Source: JANNBN01 sp031430595 (GTDB taxonomy: Bacteria > Actinomycetota > Acidimicrobiia > Acidimicrobiales > JANYDT01). Taken from it: a stretch of DNA of 64,000 nt. This document shows positions 1 to 8,867 of the stretch, in pieces (the stretch's first letter is position 1; the number at the start of each line of letters is the position of its first letter). The stretch is taken from contig JANPBU010000035.1 in NCBI GenBank assembly GCA_031430595.1, positions 434,001-498,000 on the forward strand. Reading direction: 5' to 3'. Under the pieces are notes generated by a model, which had not been told where the DNA came from, ran no database searches, and saw nothing but the letters and a program-made list of their open reading frames with translations. A program made the position numbers and the translations under genes.

Positions 1-41
1 TTCCCATCCGCCAACGTTACTGGCGAATTCGGACGGCGAGG

Positions 42-476
42 TTGCTCTTTGTTTTGCGAACCGCGCGTGTCAAGCAACTTCGAAAAGTTGACATACCCCG
101 TCCGTATGGTGGACTACAGACCTCGCTACACGATGATTTACTTTCGCTCACGGCTCGACGATTGCTACTTCAGCAGGAAGAACATCGCCTTGTGGCTGAT
201 GCGATAAACGCTGATTGGAGTTACACCGCGATTGCACGCACGCTTGGCATTAGTCGCCAAGCTGTGACCAAAATGGTTCGCTCACCCACGCTGCGCAGAT
301 CGGGGGCCGAAGCTATTGTCGCCCGAGAGCAGCGTCAGCAGCTTCGTGAAATCGAACTTACCGAGACTATCGAGGCAGTACTCGGACCACTCGAACAGCG
401 GCCCTGGTATCGGCGAATGTTCCCCGAGCCGATCAGTGCTGACTCAATCAATGGCGAAAGTGGCGGCGACCGGTAA
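42..476 (+). CDS. Small helix-turn-helix DNA-binding protein, 5' end uncertain
   Basis: The C-terminal two thirds contains a clear helix-turn-helix around residues 60-80 (motif YTAIARTLGISRQAVTKM), preceded by an amphipathic helix and followed by an E/R/Q-rich helix. This suits a small transcriptional regulator or resolvase-like DNA binder, but I do not recognise the family. The listed start is TTG at 42 with a GGCGAGG directly before it. The frame stays open to the left edge of the window, so the true start may lie outside. The last 29 bases overlap the 3' end of purH on the other strand. The HTH call is from the motif; function is otherwise unknown. Confidence 0.6.
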   Translation: MLFVLRTARVKQLRKVDIPRPYGGLQTSLHDDLLSLTARRLLLQQEEHRLVADAINADWSYTAIARTLGISRQAVTKMVRSPTLRRSGAEAIVAREQRQQLREIELTETIEAVLGPLEQRPWYRRMFPEPISADSINGESGGDR

Positions 477-1986
477 ACACTAACGCCAACCCAAACTCGT
501 CGGCAGCTGCGATCACTTCATCGTCACGAACCGACCCGCCTGGTTCGATGATGGCCCGTAACCCAGCTTCAGCCAATACGTCAAGACCATCTCGAAACGG
601 GAAGAACGCATCAGACGCACCCACCGCCCCACGCGAACGGTCACCGGCTTTGGATACCGCAATACGTGCAGCATCCACCCGACTCTGTTGGCCAGCCCCG
701 ATACCAACAGCTTGGCTTTCGGCACACACCACAATTGCATTCGACGACACATGCGAGCAGAGCCGCCACGCGAACGCAAGATCACGTCGGGTTGCTTCAT
801 CGGGTTGGGCTTTACTCACCACTGTCCAACCCTCATCGCTCTCACCAACCCGATCGGGCGACTGCATCAATAGGCCCCCATCGATACTGCGAAAGTGTCG
901 CTTCGACGACGAAGGAGGAAGGGCTTCAAGAACCCGCATCTGCTTTTTTGCCGCCAACACCTCAAGAGCATCGGCTTCGTAACCAGGGGCAATCACTACC
1001 TCGGTGAACACACCAACAAGCAGTTCCGCCGTCTCTGCATCCATTCGACGGTTCAACGCAACCACGCCACCAAACGCAGAAACCGGGTCACCTTCGTGGG
1101 CCCTTCGATACGCCGCAGAAAGCGTTCGGGCCGTCGCAGCACCACACGGATTCGCGTGTTTCATCACTACAGCAGCGGCCTCATGACCCAGATCGTGCAC
1201 CAGCCGCCAAGCTGCATCGGTGTCGAACAGGTTGAGGTAACTCAGTTCTTTGCCCTGATGTTGAATCAACGAGTCAGGCCATCCCTTTTCGCCAACGATT
1301 CGATACCGAGCCCCTATCTGATGGGGGTTTTCTCCATAACGCAACGTTTGGGAAAGGTGCAGGTCAAGCGAGATTGTTGGGGCGATAATCGAAGCAGCTT
1401 CAGTCGTTTCGGTTCCGGTCTCTTCAAGTGCGACCAAACCATCAAACCATGAAGCTATGCGCGCATCGTATGAAGCGGTATGATGAAACGCGGCCTGAGC
1501 TAGTCGCAGTTTTGTACGCGCACTGACATTTCGTAAGGACTGAAGTTCAGCCAGTACAACCTCGTAGTCGACTGGGTCGACAATCACAGCGACAGACGCC
1601 AAGTTTTTGGCCGCCGCCCGAACCATCGTTGGCCCACCAACGTCAATCAGCTCGATACTCGGATTCGACTCGAACGGGTACAGATTGCAAACAACAAGAT
1701 CAATCAGCCCAATATCTCTCGAGGCCAGTTCGGCCAAATGTTCGGGCTTCGACCGGTCAGCAAGAATCGCCCCGTGAATCGTTGGATGCAGGGTTTTAAC
1801 CCGCCCGTCGAGCATTTCGGGGGCACCCGTGACCTCATCAACCGAACGGTGCGGGATTCCGGCAGCCGCAAGCGCAGCGGACGTGCCACCGCTCGAGATC
1901 AGTTCGATCCCCAAATTGGCCAAACCCTGAGCAAACGGAACTAAGCCGGATTTATCCCATACTGACAACAACGCTCGAACAAGCAC
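448..1986 (-). CDS. purH: Bifunctional AICAR formyltransferase / IMP cyclohydrolase
   Basis: This enzyme catalyses the last two steps of de novo purine synthesis, AICAR to FAICAR to IMP, in the cytosol. The N-terminal MGS-like cyclohydrolase domain is marked by LISSGGTSAAL and GRVKTLHPTIHG. The AICAR transformylase part carries the family motif VVMKHANPCGAA. Length is about 512 residues, normal for PurH. An ATG 33 bases further upstream also opens the frame, but PurH proteins usually begin with RALLSVWDKSG-type sequence, so the GTG at 1986 (MLVRALLSV) is preferred. Neither start has a convincing ribosome site. The gene stands alone, without purN beside it. Confidence 0.96.
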   Translation of the reverse strand: MLVRALLSVWDKSGLVPFAQGLANLGIELISSGGTSAALAAAGIPHRSVDEVTGAPEMLDGRVKTLHPTIHGAILADRSKPEHLAELASRDIGLIDLVVCNLYPFESNPSIELIDVGGPTMVRAAAKNLASVAVIVDPVDYEVVLAELQSLRNVSARTKLRLAQAAFHHTASYDARIASWFDGLVALEETGTETTEAASIIAPTISLDLHLSQTLRYGENPHQIGARYRIVGEKGWPDSLIQHQGKELSYLNLFDTDAAWRLVHDLGHEAAAVVMKHANPCGAATARTLSAAYRRAHEGDPVSAFGGVVALNRRMDAETAELLVGVFTEVVIAPGYEADALEVLAAKKQMRVLEALPPSSSKRHFRSIDGGLLMQSPDRVGESDEGWTVVSKAQPDEATRRDLAFAWRLCSHVSSNAIVVCAESQAVGIGAGQQSRVDAARIAVSKAGDRSRGAVGASDAFFPFRDGLDVLAEAGLRAIIEPGGSVRDDEVIAAADEFGLALVFTGRRHFRH

Positions 1987-2115
1987 GCCGAAACCGTAAT
2001 CGACCAGCGGGCATGACACGATTCACAGGCGTGACAGGATTCAAGGGTGATTCGTACCGATTGTCGGCACTATTCGTCTCGAACCACCCAATCGGGGGTG
2101 ATCGAACGATGCCGT

Positions 2116-2262
2116 ATGGATATGGCCCAAGCCATCCCGTTCGACTGCCCCGACCAATGCATCTTCTTTGAACCACGTGGCGTTTCCGGAACGGGCTGGA
2201 TCATCGACCCATCGCAGGTGGTCGAAGACGAACCCGAAGATGGACAGCCGGACCCGACATAA
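2116..2262 (+). CDS. Small conserved Cys-containing protein
   Basis: A short protein of about 48 residues with the core FDCPDQCIFFEPRGVSGTGW followed by an acidic tail. The CPxxCxFFEPR...GW pattern resembles small actinobacterial proteins that I remember only as conserved hypotheticals, and its two cysteines could bind a metal. Translation probably begins at ATG 2116 or ATG 2122. The frame is open further upstream to 2047, but that part has no protein-like character. Divergent from purH, so the 2020-2115 gap probably holds both promoters. Function unknown. Confidence 0.6.
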   Translation: MDMAQAIPFDCPDQCIFFEPRGVSGTGWIIDPSQVVEDEPEDGQPDPT

Positions 2263-2286
2263 CTACTTCTTGAGTTGAACCCTGAC

Positions 2287-2742
2287 CTAGGCCTGGGGTT
2301 GGTGTCGGCGCTTGTACTCAAACGCTTTGGCCACGCTCCAACGCAGGCCAGCGTCGCTCAGCGACTCATCGATGTCAGCCCAACTTCCTGGTGAAAGGTT
2401 GTAGACATCGGTCGGAAACGCCTGCCCGGCAAAGGGGTCACGATTGACGACCGGAACCCCGTATCGCCGGAGCACTTCAGTAGGAAAGCTGACCGCTTCA
2501 CGAATCAACGTGAGCGGAGTACCTCGTTGGGCATCAACATCGGCCGACAGCAGGGCGCGCAAACGTGGCATTACTGCGGCAAGGGCATTGTGCGCAGCAA
2601 CATCGATTTCCTGTGCCGGGACCACCATGTTGGCCACATCGGCAACCTCGACAATGCAGCGCGTGACCCAACCCGAAAGACATTCTTCAACACCGTCGGC
2701 CAACAAAGCACCCCAGTGCGACGGATCAAATTCAGTACTCAC
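2287..2742 (-). CDS. Conserved hypothetical protein
   Basis: About 151 residues, mixed alpha/beta, rich in Asp, Ala and Val, with no signal peptide, membrane segment or recognised catalytic motif. Two GTG codons could start it (2760 and 2742). The later one gives a protein beginning STEFDPSHWGALLADGV, which looks like a real N-terminus. It is divergent from the DUF427 gene at 2771 and convergent with the small Cys protein at 2116. I do not recognise a family. Confidence 0.65.
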   Translation of the reverse strand: MSTEFDPSHWGALLADGVEECLSGWVTRCIVEVADVANMVVPAQEIDVAAHNALAAVMPRLRALLSADVDAQRGTPLTLIREAVSFPTEVLRRYGVPVVNRDPFAGQAFPTDVYNLSPGSWADIDESLSDAGLRWSVAKAFEYKRRHQPQA

Positions 2743-2770
2743 CCTGCCAGGGTGACACACTCAAGGGCGT

Positions 2771-3271
2771 ATGCAACGTCCCACACCAACAGTTCCGGGC
2801 CCAGGGCAAGAATCGGTCTGGGAGTATCCACGTCCCCCACGCCTTGAACGATGCAGCGCGCTGATCGAAATCGTATTCTCTGGGGTCACGATTGCGTCAA
2901 CCCGGGAAGCGTTCAGGGTGCTCGAAACCAGCCACCCCCCGTCGTACTACCTTCCACCAGCTTCAATCTTGAGCAGCGCACTACAGCCCAGCGCCTCCCG
3001 TCCGTCGCTGTGCGAATGGAAAGGTTTGGCGCTGTACTTCAGCGTAGTTTCTGACACCGACGAAGCACGAGACGCTGCTTGGGCGTACCCCCGACCAACC
3101 AGAGGATTTATCGAGATCGCCGATCATGTTGCCTTCTATCCGGGTGCCATGGATTCGTGCACCGTTGACGGAGAACTCGTTGAACCCCAACCTGGCGGAT
3201 TTTATGGTGGGTGGGTCACGTCGAAGGTTGTGGGGCCGTTTAAGGGCGGCCCGGGGTCAATGGGTTGGTAG
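2771..3271 (+). CDS. DUF427 domain protein
   Basis: Matches the DUF427 family: SVWEYPRPPRLER near the N-terminus, then FSGVTIASTREAFRVLETSH, PPSYYLPP and a C-terminal ...AFYPGAMDSCTVDGELVEPQPGGFYGGW (quoted in parts: AFYPGAMDSC; PGGFYGGW). These are small beta-rich proteins of unknown biochemical role, common in actinobacteria. Length of 166 residues is usual. The start ATG is preceded by AAGGG at a sensible distance. It ends four bases before the end of hemQ on the other strand. Confidence 0.88.
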   Translation: MQRPTPTVPGPGQESVWEYPRPPRLERCSALIEIVFSGVTIASTREAFRVLETSHPPSYYLPPASILSSALQPSASRPSLCEWKGLALYFSVVSDTDEARDAAWAYPRPTRGFIEIADHVAFYPGAMDSCTVDGELVEPQPGGFYGGWVTSKVVGPFKGGPGSMGW

Positions 3272-3275
3272 CCAG

Positions 3276-4034
3276 TCAGTCGTTAAAGCCCAAGGCCGAA
3301 AGCACCTCACCCATGTCGGCGATGAGACACGTCGTGAACTGACCAAACTCGGCATACTTCGCCGAACCTTCATCGAAGCGCATCGTGTACACGACCTCTT
3401 TGAGATCAGCCGGGTCATGGGCAAACAACGTGACCCCCCACTCGAAGTCATCAAAACCGGTTGACCCCGTAATGAACTGCGCGATGCGCCCAGCGAACGT
3501 TCGGCCAGACACCCCGTGCTCGTGCATCAGACGTGATCGGTTTTCGAACGGCTCAGTGAACCAGTTCGCATCATCAGTACCCGCACCACGCCGTTTTGAC
3601 ATCGGGTAGAAACACATCGCCCGCATATCTTTTGGGGGAAGGTTCGGATACAAGCGAGCCTGAATGTGAGCTTCCGGGGCACCCTTGGCATATTCAGAAA
3701 CCTCGGTCATCGAGACATACGAATCGACCAATTCAAGCCCTGCATTGCACAGGTCGGCTTGCAAACGACGAAGGCGCCACAGGTCAGGCCCTATGCCCAT
3801 CACCCCAAGGTCGGCCTTGTGACCAAGGACTGCGAAACTCACCACTTGGTGACTGTCGCTTTGACACTGCGCTATCGCAGCGACAACATCAGCGGAATCC
3901 GTGAGCGGCCCAACCCGGAAGAACAGGTGAAGCACACCCCAACCAACGGTAGGAACCAGGGGGCCGTGACCACCGGCGTTCGGAACAACGGGTGTGGAAG
4001 GGGTTTCACTCATGACTGAAAGTCTAAAACCCAT
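3276..4034 (-). CDS. hemQ: Coproheme decarboxylase (chlorite dismutase family)
   Basis: HemQ converts Fe-coproporphyrin III to haem b by two oxidative decarboxylations, the last step of the coproporphyrin-dependent pathway of Gram-positive bacteria. The C-terminal half carries the family signature: CFYPMSKRR (with the Tyr used for radical chemistry), MHEHGVSGRTFAGRI with the proximal haem His, then ITGSTGFDDFEWGVTLF and MRFDEGSAKYAEFG. These place it with HemQ rather than true chlorite dismutases. The N-terminal 30 residues are variable. ATG 4034 has an AGGGA before it; ATG 4013 is an alternative. Other haem genes lie at 41-49 kb, so hemQ is not clustered with them. Confidence 0.93.
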   Translation of the reverse strand: MGFRLSVMSETPSTPVVPNAGGHGPLVPTVGWGVLHLFFRVGPLTDSADVVAAIAQCQSDSHQVVSFAVLGHKADLGVMGIGPDLWRLRRLQADLCNAGLELVDSYVSMTEVSEYAKGAPEAHIQARLYPNLPPKDMRAMCFYPMSKRRGAGTDDANWFTEPFENRSRLMHEHGVSGRTFAGRIAQFITGSTGFDDFEWGVTLFAHDPADLKEVVYTMRFDEGSAKYAEFGQFTTCLIADMGEVLSALGFND

Positions 4035-4058
4035 TAGTTCCCTGTATGAAAACTGTCG

Positions 4059-5999
4059 TTAGCGTTTTAGCTGAGTTCGGGGGTCTTCGGTGCGAAGTGC
4101 CCACCGAAGTGCCAACCACAGAGCCCCGAGGGCGGATCCTCCGAGTGCTGACCACCCGGCCCAAGGTGGCAAAGTCGATTGCGTGGCGGGTTCGACACCA
4201 GCGGCCAGTTCCACGTTTGAGGCCCCTGAACCGGTCGCCTCAGTCGTCAGCGAACGAGTCGACGTAGGTGGCGAAGTTTGTGGCGTTAGTGCCGCCTTCG
4301 GCGCTGACGTCGGAGCAACGGTGGGCGCCTCACCAACCGGCAATGTCGTGGTGGTCGTTGAGGAACCTGCCGACGAATCACCTGGAGCCAGAGCGGGTAT
4401 CGGAATGTCTGCAAACAGATCATTTTCGAACGCGTTCTCGCCATCGAACGCGAGCGCAACCGATCCACTTGAGACCGACGATACGCCGGATACCCACGGG
4501 CCAGACGGAAGGGAACCGACCGGGTCTGTAGATCGGCCGACCACAATCGTAAAGTTGGTTGACTTCAAACCGAGGGCCGCGTCGAATCTTGGGCCAGCCA
4601 GGCTTCGAACGCCAGCCGAACCAATGAGGTCGATCACGGTGGCCCTGCCGGACGGACCTTGTTGCGACACGGTGGTGTCGTACAGGGTTCCGGGATAACC
4701 AATTCGCCGGCCGAGCTCAACCAAACTCATTTCGACCCGCCACGGTTTCGGGTCATCGATTGGATACGTGCCAGCCTTCAAATACGGGATCGGCGTACTC
4801 GGCCCCCAAATTTCACTGGGGTCGGCAATGGTTCCGCCGCCAGACGCAGAGTAAAACGTGGCTGCCAATTGACCCTCGTACGTCACTACTTTTCCGGCGC
4901 TCGCGACAACCGCTGCGTCCATGGCTGGGTACTCAGCCTGAGCCCCGAGGTATACCTGGCAGCGTTGAGTCGGGCACACTTCGCCCTTCGTTGCCATGAG
5001 ACGCAATGCATACGTACGAGCAACGATCGTTTGAGATTGAAGCGAAGCGCTCGGCCACCGTGGGTCAAGTACTTCTCCCATTCCGCGCAGGTATTGCTCG
5101 ACATCGAGTTCGTTGACCACTCGCATTCCTGAACTCGCGGCAGTGAACTCCAACATCCCCCGGTACTTCTTGGAACCAATAACGCTCACACCTCCGTTTG
5201 CTGCGCTCAGCACGACGGTGGGCGCAGCGACTAGTTGGTTCGGGTTGACGATTGTCGTTGAAGGCGCGGTAACAGTTGAACTTGGCACGGTACTGGATGA
5301 CTCACCCGTGGGCACCGACGTTGAAACTGTTGAAGGAAGTTCCGCCACGGTTGAAGGAACCACCAGGTCTGGCAACGACGTTGGCTCAACCGGAACCGGC
5401 ACAGCTGCTGCTGAAGACGCTGGTGGCTGCGGAGTGGGCTGAACCCTCGGAAGGAATTGCGATAGGCCCTGAGCCGATGCACTAATGAAACGGGCTTTCG
5501 CTCTTCCTCGGGTGGCTTTTACTCGGGCGGCTTTTCCGGGTGCTGCTAATGCCACCGGTAACGGATCACTTGACCCTACCCTTATAACTGACACAACACC
5601 GTTGGCGGCCGTGAATTTTAGCTGGGTACCGGCTGGAATATCGAGTTCTCCAAGCTTTCCACCGTTTGGCAACACAACAGTAAGCGTGCCTACAGACGAG
5701 AGTGGGACTCGAACTGCACCACCCCGCTTTCCGAGCGCAGTACCGGGAAAGAACAGAGCCAAAATTTGCTTGGCTGACTTACCATTTTTCCCCATCCAAA
5801 GAGCACCGTCTTGAGCAAGGCCGACGCCATGACCAAACCCCTTTCCATCGATCACAACCTGCCCAACGGCGACTGGGCCAGCGACGGTTGTTGACGTAGA
5901 AGTGGAGGTTGCCGTCTTGGCCCCAGAAACTGACGAGCCCTGGACTAAACTAAGTATACTTACTAACGTTGCAAACGTCGCAACCTTTCGAACCTTCAC
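4059..5999 (-). CDS. Secreted SpoIID/LytB domain protein, C-terminally anchored
   Basis: About 646 residues. From GTG 5999 it starts with a signal peptide (VRKVATFATLVSILSLVQGS). Near the mature N-terminus is GFGHGVGLAQDGALWMGKNG followed by FFPGT, the SpoIID-type motif. The SpoIID core follows a Pro/Thr-rich linker, with YLRGMGEVLDPRWP, QSQTIVARTYAL and ATFYSASGGGTI. A Thr/Pro-rich stretch leads to a C-terminal hydrophobic helix and an Arg/Lys tail, suggesting membrane anchoring. SpoIID-type proteins act on peptidoglycan glycan strands or enhance amidases. The frame is open to 6164, but that part lies inside the upstream gene. The GTG sits 10 bases after that gene's stop, so the two are probably co-transcribed. 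Confidence 0.85.
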   Translation of the reverse strand: MKVRKVATFATLVSILSLVQGSSVSGAKTATSTSTSTTVAGPVAVGQVVIDGKGFGHGVGLAQDGALWMGKNGKSAKQILALFFPGTALGKRGGAVRVPLSSVGTLTVVLPNGGKLGELDIPAGTQLKFTAANGVVSVIRVGSSDPLPVALAAPGKAARVKATRGRAKARFISASAQGLSQFLPRVQPTPQPPASSAAAVPVPVEPTSLPDLVVPSTVAELPSTVSTSVPTGESSSTVPSSTVTAPSTTIVNPNQLVAAPTVVLSAANGGVSVIGSKKYRGMLEFTAASSGMRVVNELDVEQYLRGMGEVLDPRWPSASLQSQTIVARTYALRLMATKGEVCPTQRCQVYLGAQAEYPAMDAAVVASAGKVVTYEGQLAATFYSASGGGTIADPSEIWGPSTPIPYLKAGTYPIDDPKPWRVEMSLVELGRRIGYPGTLYDTTVSQQGPSGRATVIDLIGSAGVRSLAGPRFDAALGLKSTNFTIVVGRSTDPVGSLPSGPWVSGVSSVSSGSVALAFDGENAFENDLFADIPIPALAPGDSSAGSSTTTTTLPVGEAPTVAPTSAPKAALTPQTSPPTSTRSLTTEATGSGASNVELAAGVEPATQSTLPPWAGWSALGGSALGALWLALRWALRTEDPRTQLKR

Positions 6000-6009
6000 C
6001 AGCAAGAGC

Positions 6010-6972
6010 TCAGGCCACCCTCGCGACCACAACAAAGACCACTGTTTCGCCACCCAGCGTCGCCGAGACTGCCACCGGCACCACACCAACTTCGGCACCC
6101 GTATACGCCCCCACGAAGAGAAATCCTTCGTTTCCGCTGGCCGTCGTTTTGTCAAAATTAGCAACCATTCCCTTTGGAAGTGCAGCAGCGATGGTGAACG
6201 TCACGTCGCCGGTTACGCCAGCGCGCCGCTCGATGCCCAGACGATACGAGCCAACTTCACCCAACACCTTGAGCGCAGTACTTGGTTGGTTGTACGTGAT
6301 CGAAAATGCCCCAGACGCTGAGGTGGCGCGACCCGAAACCGTTGATGGCAACGTCGTTGTGGTTCCGCCACCTGTTGCGGTTCCGGTGACGTTGATCACC
6401 AGTTTCATTCGAGCCGTGAACGACGCTGAACGACCCTCGACGGTTACGAGCGGCAACACACCGGTTCCTTCGCGGACGGTGATCGACGCCACGGTGTAGT
6501 TACGAATCGGGTTTTGCTCGAACGACATTGACACGCCAGCTGGAAGATCGACCGGAACCAGGGTGACGAGTTCGTTAAACCCGGCCCGCACGGTTAGCCA
6601 CACCGGGAACGTGACAGTGCCACCAAGGGGTAAATAAACCGTTTGAATGGGCGTCGAGAATGCCACAGGTTGAACCGTTGTCGGTGGCACGGTAGCAACC
6701 GTGGTCGCGACCGTTGTCACGGTTGTTGGGGCCACGGTCGTCGCTGCGACCGTGGTCGGGGCGGCTGTAGTTGGGGCGGCTGTAGTTGGCAACACGGCTT
6801 TTGTTGTCGTACGCCGCGTCACTACCGATCGTTTCGTGGTTTTGACTACTTTGCGGGTCGTCTTAGACGCAGCCGAAGCCACGGGGTCGAGCCCAGAGAA
6901 CAAGACCGTGGCCACCATCGCTGCGACGGTTGCCAAACGAAAACGACGGGTTCTGGCATCTTGTTTCATCAT
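6010..6972 (-). CDS. Secreted protein with Thr/Ala-rich linker, function unknown
   Basis: About 320 residues. It begins MMKQDARTRRFRLATVAAM, a signal peptide with cleavage near VASAAS. A basic region, then TTAAP/TTVA repeats (residues about 40-90) and two beta-sandwich-like segments follow. The second, SFTARMKLVINVTGT onward, suggests Ig-like or cell-surface adhesive folds. GAGGAT six bases before the paired ATGs at 6972/6969 sets the start. It is followed after 10 bases by the SpoIID protein and so is likely part of the same envelope-related transcript. I do not recognise a named domain. Confidence 0.8.
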   Translation of the reverse strand: MMKQDARTRRFRLATVAAMVATVLFSGLDPVASAASKTTRKVVKTTKRSVVTRRTTTKAVLPTTAAPTTAAPTTVAATTVAPTTVTTVATTVATVPPTTVQPVAFSTPIQTVYLPLGGTVTFPVWLTVRAGFNELVTLVPVDLPAGVSMSFEQNPIRNYTVASITVREGTGVLPLVTVEGRSASFTARMKLVINVTGTATGGGTTTTLPSTVSGRATSASGAFSITYNQPSTALKVLGEVGSYRLGIERRAGVTGDVTFTIAAALPKGMVANFDKTTASGNEGFLFVGAYTGAEVGVVPVAVSATLGGETVVFVVVARVA

Positions 6973-7038
6973 CCAATCCTCGCGCATTCCACACCCTACG
7001 GGTCGGACCTTCGGGTGCTTGTACCCGCTCAGACGCGA

Positions 7039-7064
7039 AACAAGAGGGCCGAAGCCCTCTTGTT
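7039..7064 (-). terminator. Hairpin terminator after groEL
   Basis: An 11-bp perfect inverted repeat (AACAAGAGGGC / GCCCTCTTGTT) with a 4-base loop. Read on the minus strand the loop is TTCG closed by C-G, the very stable cUUCGg tetraloop. It lies about 50 bases past the groEL stop. The T-run behind it is short. Confidence 0.8.
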
Positions 7065-7114
7065 CGAATCGATCAGTGCCAATCGCTTGGCACAAATCAG
7101 TCAGGCAACACGAC

Positions 7115-8737
7115 TTAGTAGTCGTCCATTCCTCCGCCGCCCATTGGGGCAGCGTCTTTCTCTGGCTTGTCAACGATGACAGCCTCGGTCGTGAGGAACA
7201 GCGCAGCGATTGACGCGGCGTTCTGTAGAGCCGAACGGGTTACCTTCGCAGCATCGATAACGCCAGCCTTTACGAGGTCTTCGTATTCGCCGGTAGCTGC
7301 GTTCAAGCCTTCGCTCGGGTTGGTGAGGTTGCGGACCTTGTCGATCACAACGCCACCTTCCATACCCGCGTTGATTGCAATCTGCTTGAGTGGTTCTTCA
7401 ACGGCCTTGGCGACCAACCGGGCACCGGTAGCCTCGTCGCCACTCAACGTTTCGGCGATGGCAAGTACAGCAGCCTGGGCACGGATCAAGGCAACGCCAC
7501 CACCAGGAACAACACCTTCTTCGATGGCAGCCTTTGTCGTTGACACGGCGTCTTCGATGCGATGCTTCTTTTCCTTTTGTTCAACTTCGGTAGCTGCGCC
7601 GACCTTGAGAACCGCAACGCCACCCGACAACTTTGCGAGACGCTCTTGCAGCTTCTCTTTGTCGTAGTCAGAGTCAGTGTTTTCGATTTCCATCTTGATC
7701 TGGGCGACTCGACCCTTCACGTCTTCGGCACTGCCCGCACCTTCAACAATGGTGGTTTCGTCTTTGGTGATGACGACTTTACGGGCCCGACCGAGAAGGT
7801 CGAGGGTAGCTGTCTCAAGCTTGAGGCCAACTTCTTCGCTGATGACAGTGCCACCAGTAAGTACAGCCATGTCTTGCAGCATTGCCTTACGACGTTCACC
7901 GAAGCCAGGGGCCTTGACGGCTACCGACTTGAACGTGCCACGAATCTTGTTGACAACGAGGGTTGCCAGTGCTTCGCCTTCTACGTCTTCGGCGAGGATG
8001 ACAACGGCACGGCCGGACTGCATGACCTTTTCCAAGATAGGAAGCATGTCGCGAACGGCAGAAATCTTTGACGACACCAAAAGAATGTAGGGGTCTTCAA
8101 GCGAGACTTCCATACGCTCGGTGTCGGTCACGAAGTAAGGCGAGATGTACCCCTTGTCGAAGCGCATACCTTCAACAAGATCCATCTGCATACCGAAGGT
8201 TTGGCTGTCTTCAACAGTGATCACACCGTCTTTGCCGACCTTGTCAATCGCATCAGCGATGAGGCCACCAATTTCGGTGTCAGCAGCTGAGATCGAAGCG
8301 ACCTGAGCAATCTGTTCCTTTGAGTCTGCAGCCTTTGAGATGCCCTTGATGGCTTCGACGGCGGCGGCGACGCCAGCTTCGATTCCACGCTTGAGATCCA
8401 TTGGGTTGGCTCCGGCGGCGACGTTGCGAAGACCTTCGCGAACCATTGCCCCAGCCAACACGGTTGCCGTCGTTGTACCGTCACCGGCAACATCGTCGGT
8501 CTTCTTAGCGACTTCTTTGACCAATTCGGCACCAATGCGCTCGTAGGGGTCTTCGAGGTCGATTTCTTTAGCGATTGAGACACCGTCGTTGGTAATTGTG
8601 GGGGCGCCCCACTTCTTTTCCAACACAACGTTGCGGCCCTTCGGCCCAAGCGTCACCTTTACGGCGTCTACCAGCTGCTGCATGCCCTTTTCGAGCGAGC
8701 GGCGAGCGGCCTCGTCAAATGCGATCATTTTGGCCAT
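7115..8737 (-). CDS. groL: 60 kDa chaperonin GroEL
   Basis: ATP-dependent folding chaperone. The family sequence is evident throughout: VTLGPKGRNVVLEKKWGAP, AGDGTTTATVLA, RGIEAGVAAAVEAIK, and EEGVVPGGGVALIRA. The length is 540 residues from ATG 8737, which follows GGAGG by eight bases. Extending the frame to 8848 would run through both CIRCE operators and is not credible. The tail ends GGGGMDDY, a Gly/Met-type tail. No groES is adjacent, so this is probably the stand-alone actinobacterial type copy. Regulation by HrcA is indicated by the two CIRCE elements just upstream, and a strong hairpin follows the gene. Confidence 0.98.
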   Translation of the reverse strand: MAKMIAFDEAARRSLEKGMQQLVDAVKVTLGPKGRNVVLEKKWGAPTITNDGVSIAKEIDLEDPYERIGAELVKEVAKKTDDVAGDGTTTATVLAGAMVREGLRNVAAGANPMDLKRGIEAGVAAAVEAIKGISKAADSKEQIAQVASISAADTEIGGLIADAIDKVGKDGVITVEDSQTFGMQMDLVEGMRFDKGYISPYFVTDTERMEVSLEDPYILLVSSKISAVRDMLPILEKVMQSGRAVVILAEDVEGEALATLVVNKIRGTFKSVAVKAPGFGERRKAMLQDMAVLTGGTVISEEVGLKLETATLDLLGRARKVVITKDETTIVEGAGSAEDVKGRVAQIKMEIENTDSDYDKEKLQERLAKLSGGVAVLKVGAATEVEQKEKKHRIEDAVSTTKAAIEEGVVPGGGVALIRAQAAVLAIAETLSGDEATGARLVAKAVEEPLKQIAINAGMEGGVVIDKVRNLTNPSEGLNAATGEYEDLVKAGVIDAAKVTRSALQNAASIAALFLTTEAVIVDKPEKDAAPMGGGGMDDY

Positions 8738-8770
8738 TTGCATGTCCTCCAGAGAGAGCGAAAGTTCCAG

Positions 8771-8797
8771 TTGGCACTCACGTGTGCCGAGTGCCAA
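8771..8797 (-). promoter_or_regulatory. CIRCE operator (proximal)
   Basis: TTGGCACTC - 9 bases - GAGTGCCAA, a perfect inverted repeat matching the HrcA-binding CIRCE consensus. It lies 34 bases upstream of the groEL start, probably in the 5' leader or over the promoter. HrcA would repress groEL here until heat stress. That is established for CIRCE sites; no hrcA gene is in the window. Confidence 0.93.
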
Positions 8798-8821
8798 CTC
8801 TACACCCGAGCCTGAAGCTAA

Positions 8822-8848
8822 TTGGCACTCGCCTGGGTCGAGTGCCAA
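8822..8848 (-). promoter_or_regulatory. CIRCE operator (distal)
   Basis: A second perfect TTGGCACTC - 9 bases - GAGTGCCAA, starting 51 bases from the first. That is close to five helical turns, so both operators face the same side of the DNA. It ends 20 bases before the 3' end of the glycerate kinase gene. Confidence 0.92.
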
Positions 8849-8867
8849 GACCGGGCGTTACGGGACG

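Noticed and set aside
895..1452. Long plus-strand reading frame inside purH
   Set aside because: Antisense shadow of a strongly supported gene; the translation is rich in Arg/His/Ser with no domain.
4886..5179. Minus-strand 97-codon frame inside the SpoIID gene
   Set aside because: Alternative frame of a well-supported gene with no motif of its own.
6701..7213. Plus-strand Val/Ala-rich frame
   Set aside because: Mirror of the Thr-rich linker repeats of the secreted protein on the other strand.
8738..8848. Extended N-terminus of GroEL reaching 8848
   Set aside because: The extension is encoded by the two CIRCE operators and lacks GroEL character; ATG 8737 has a good GGAGG.
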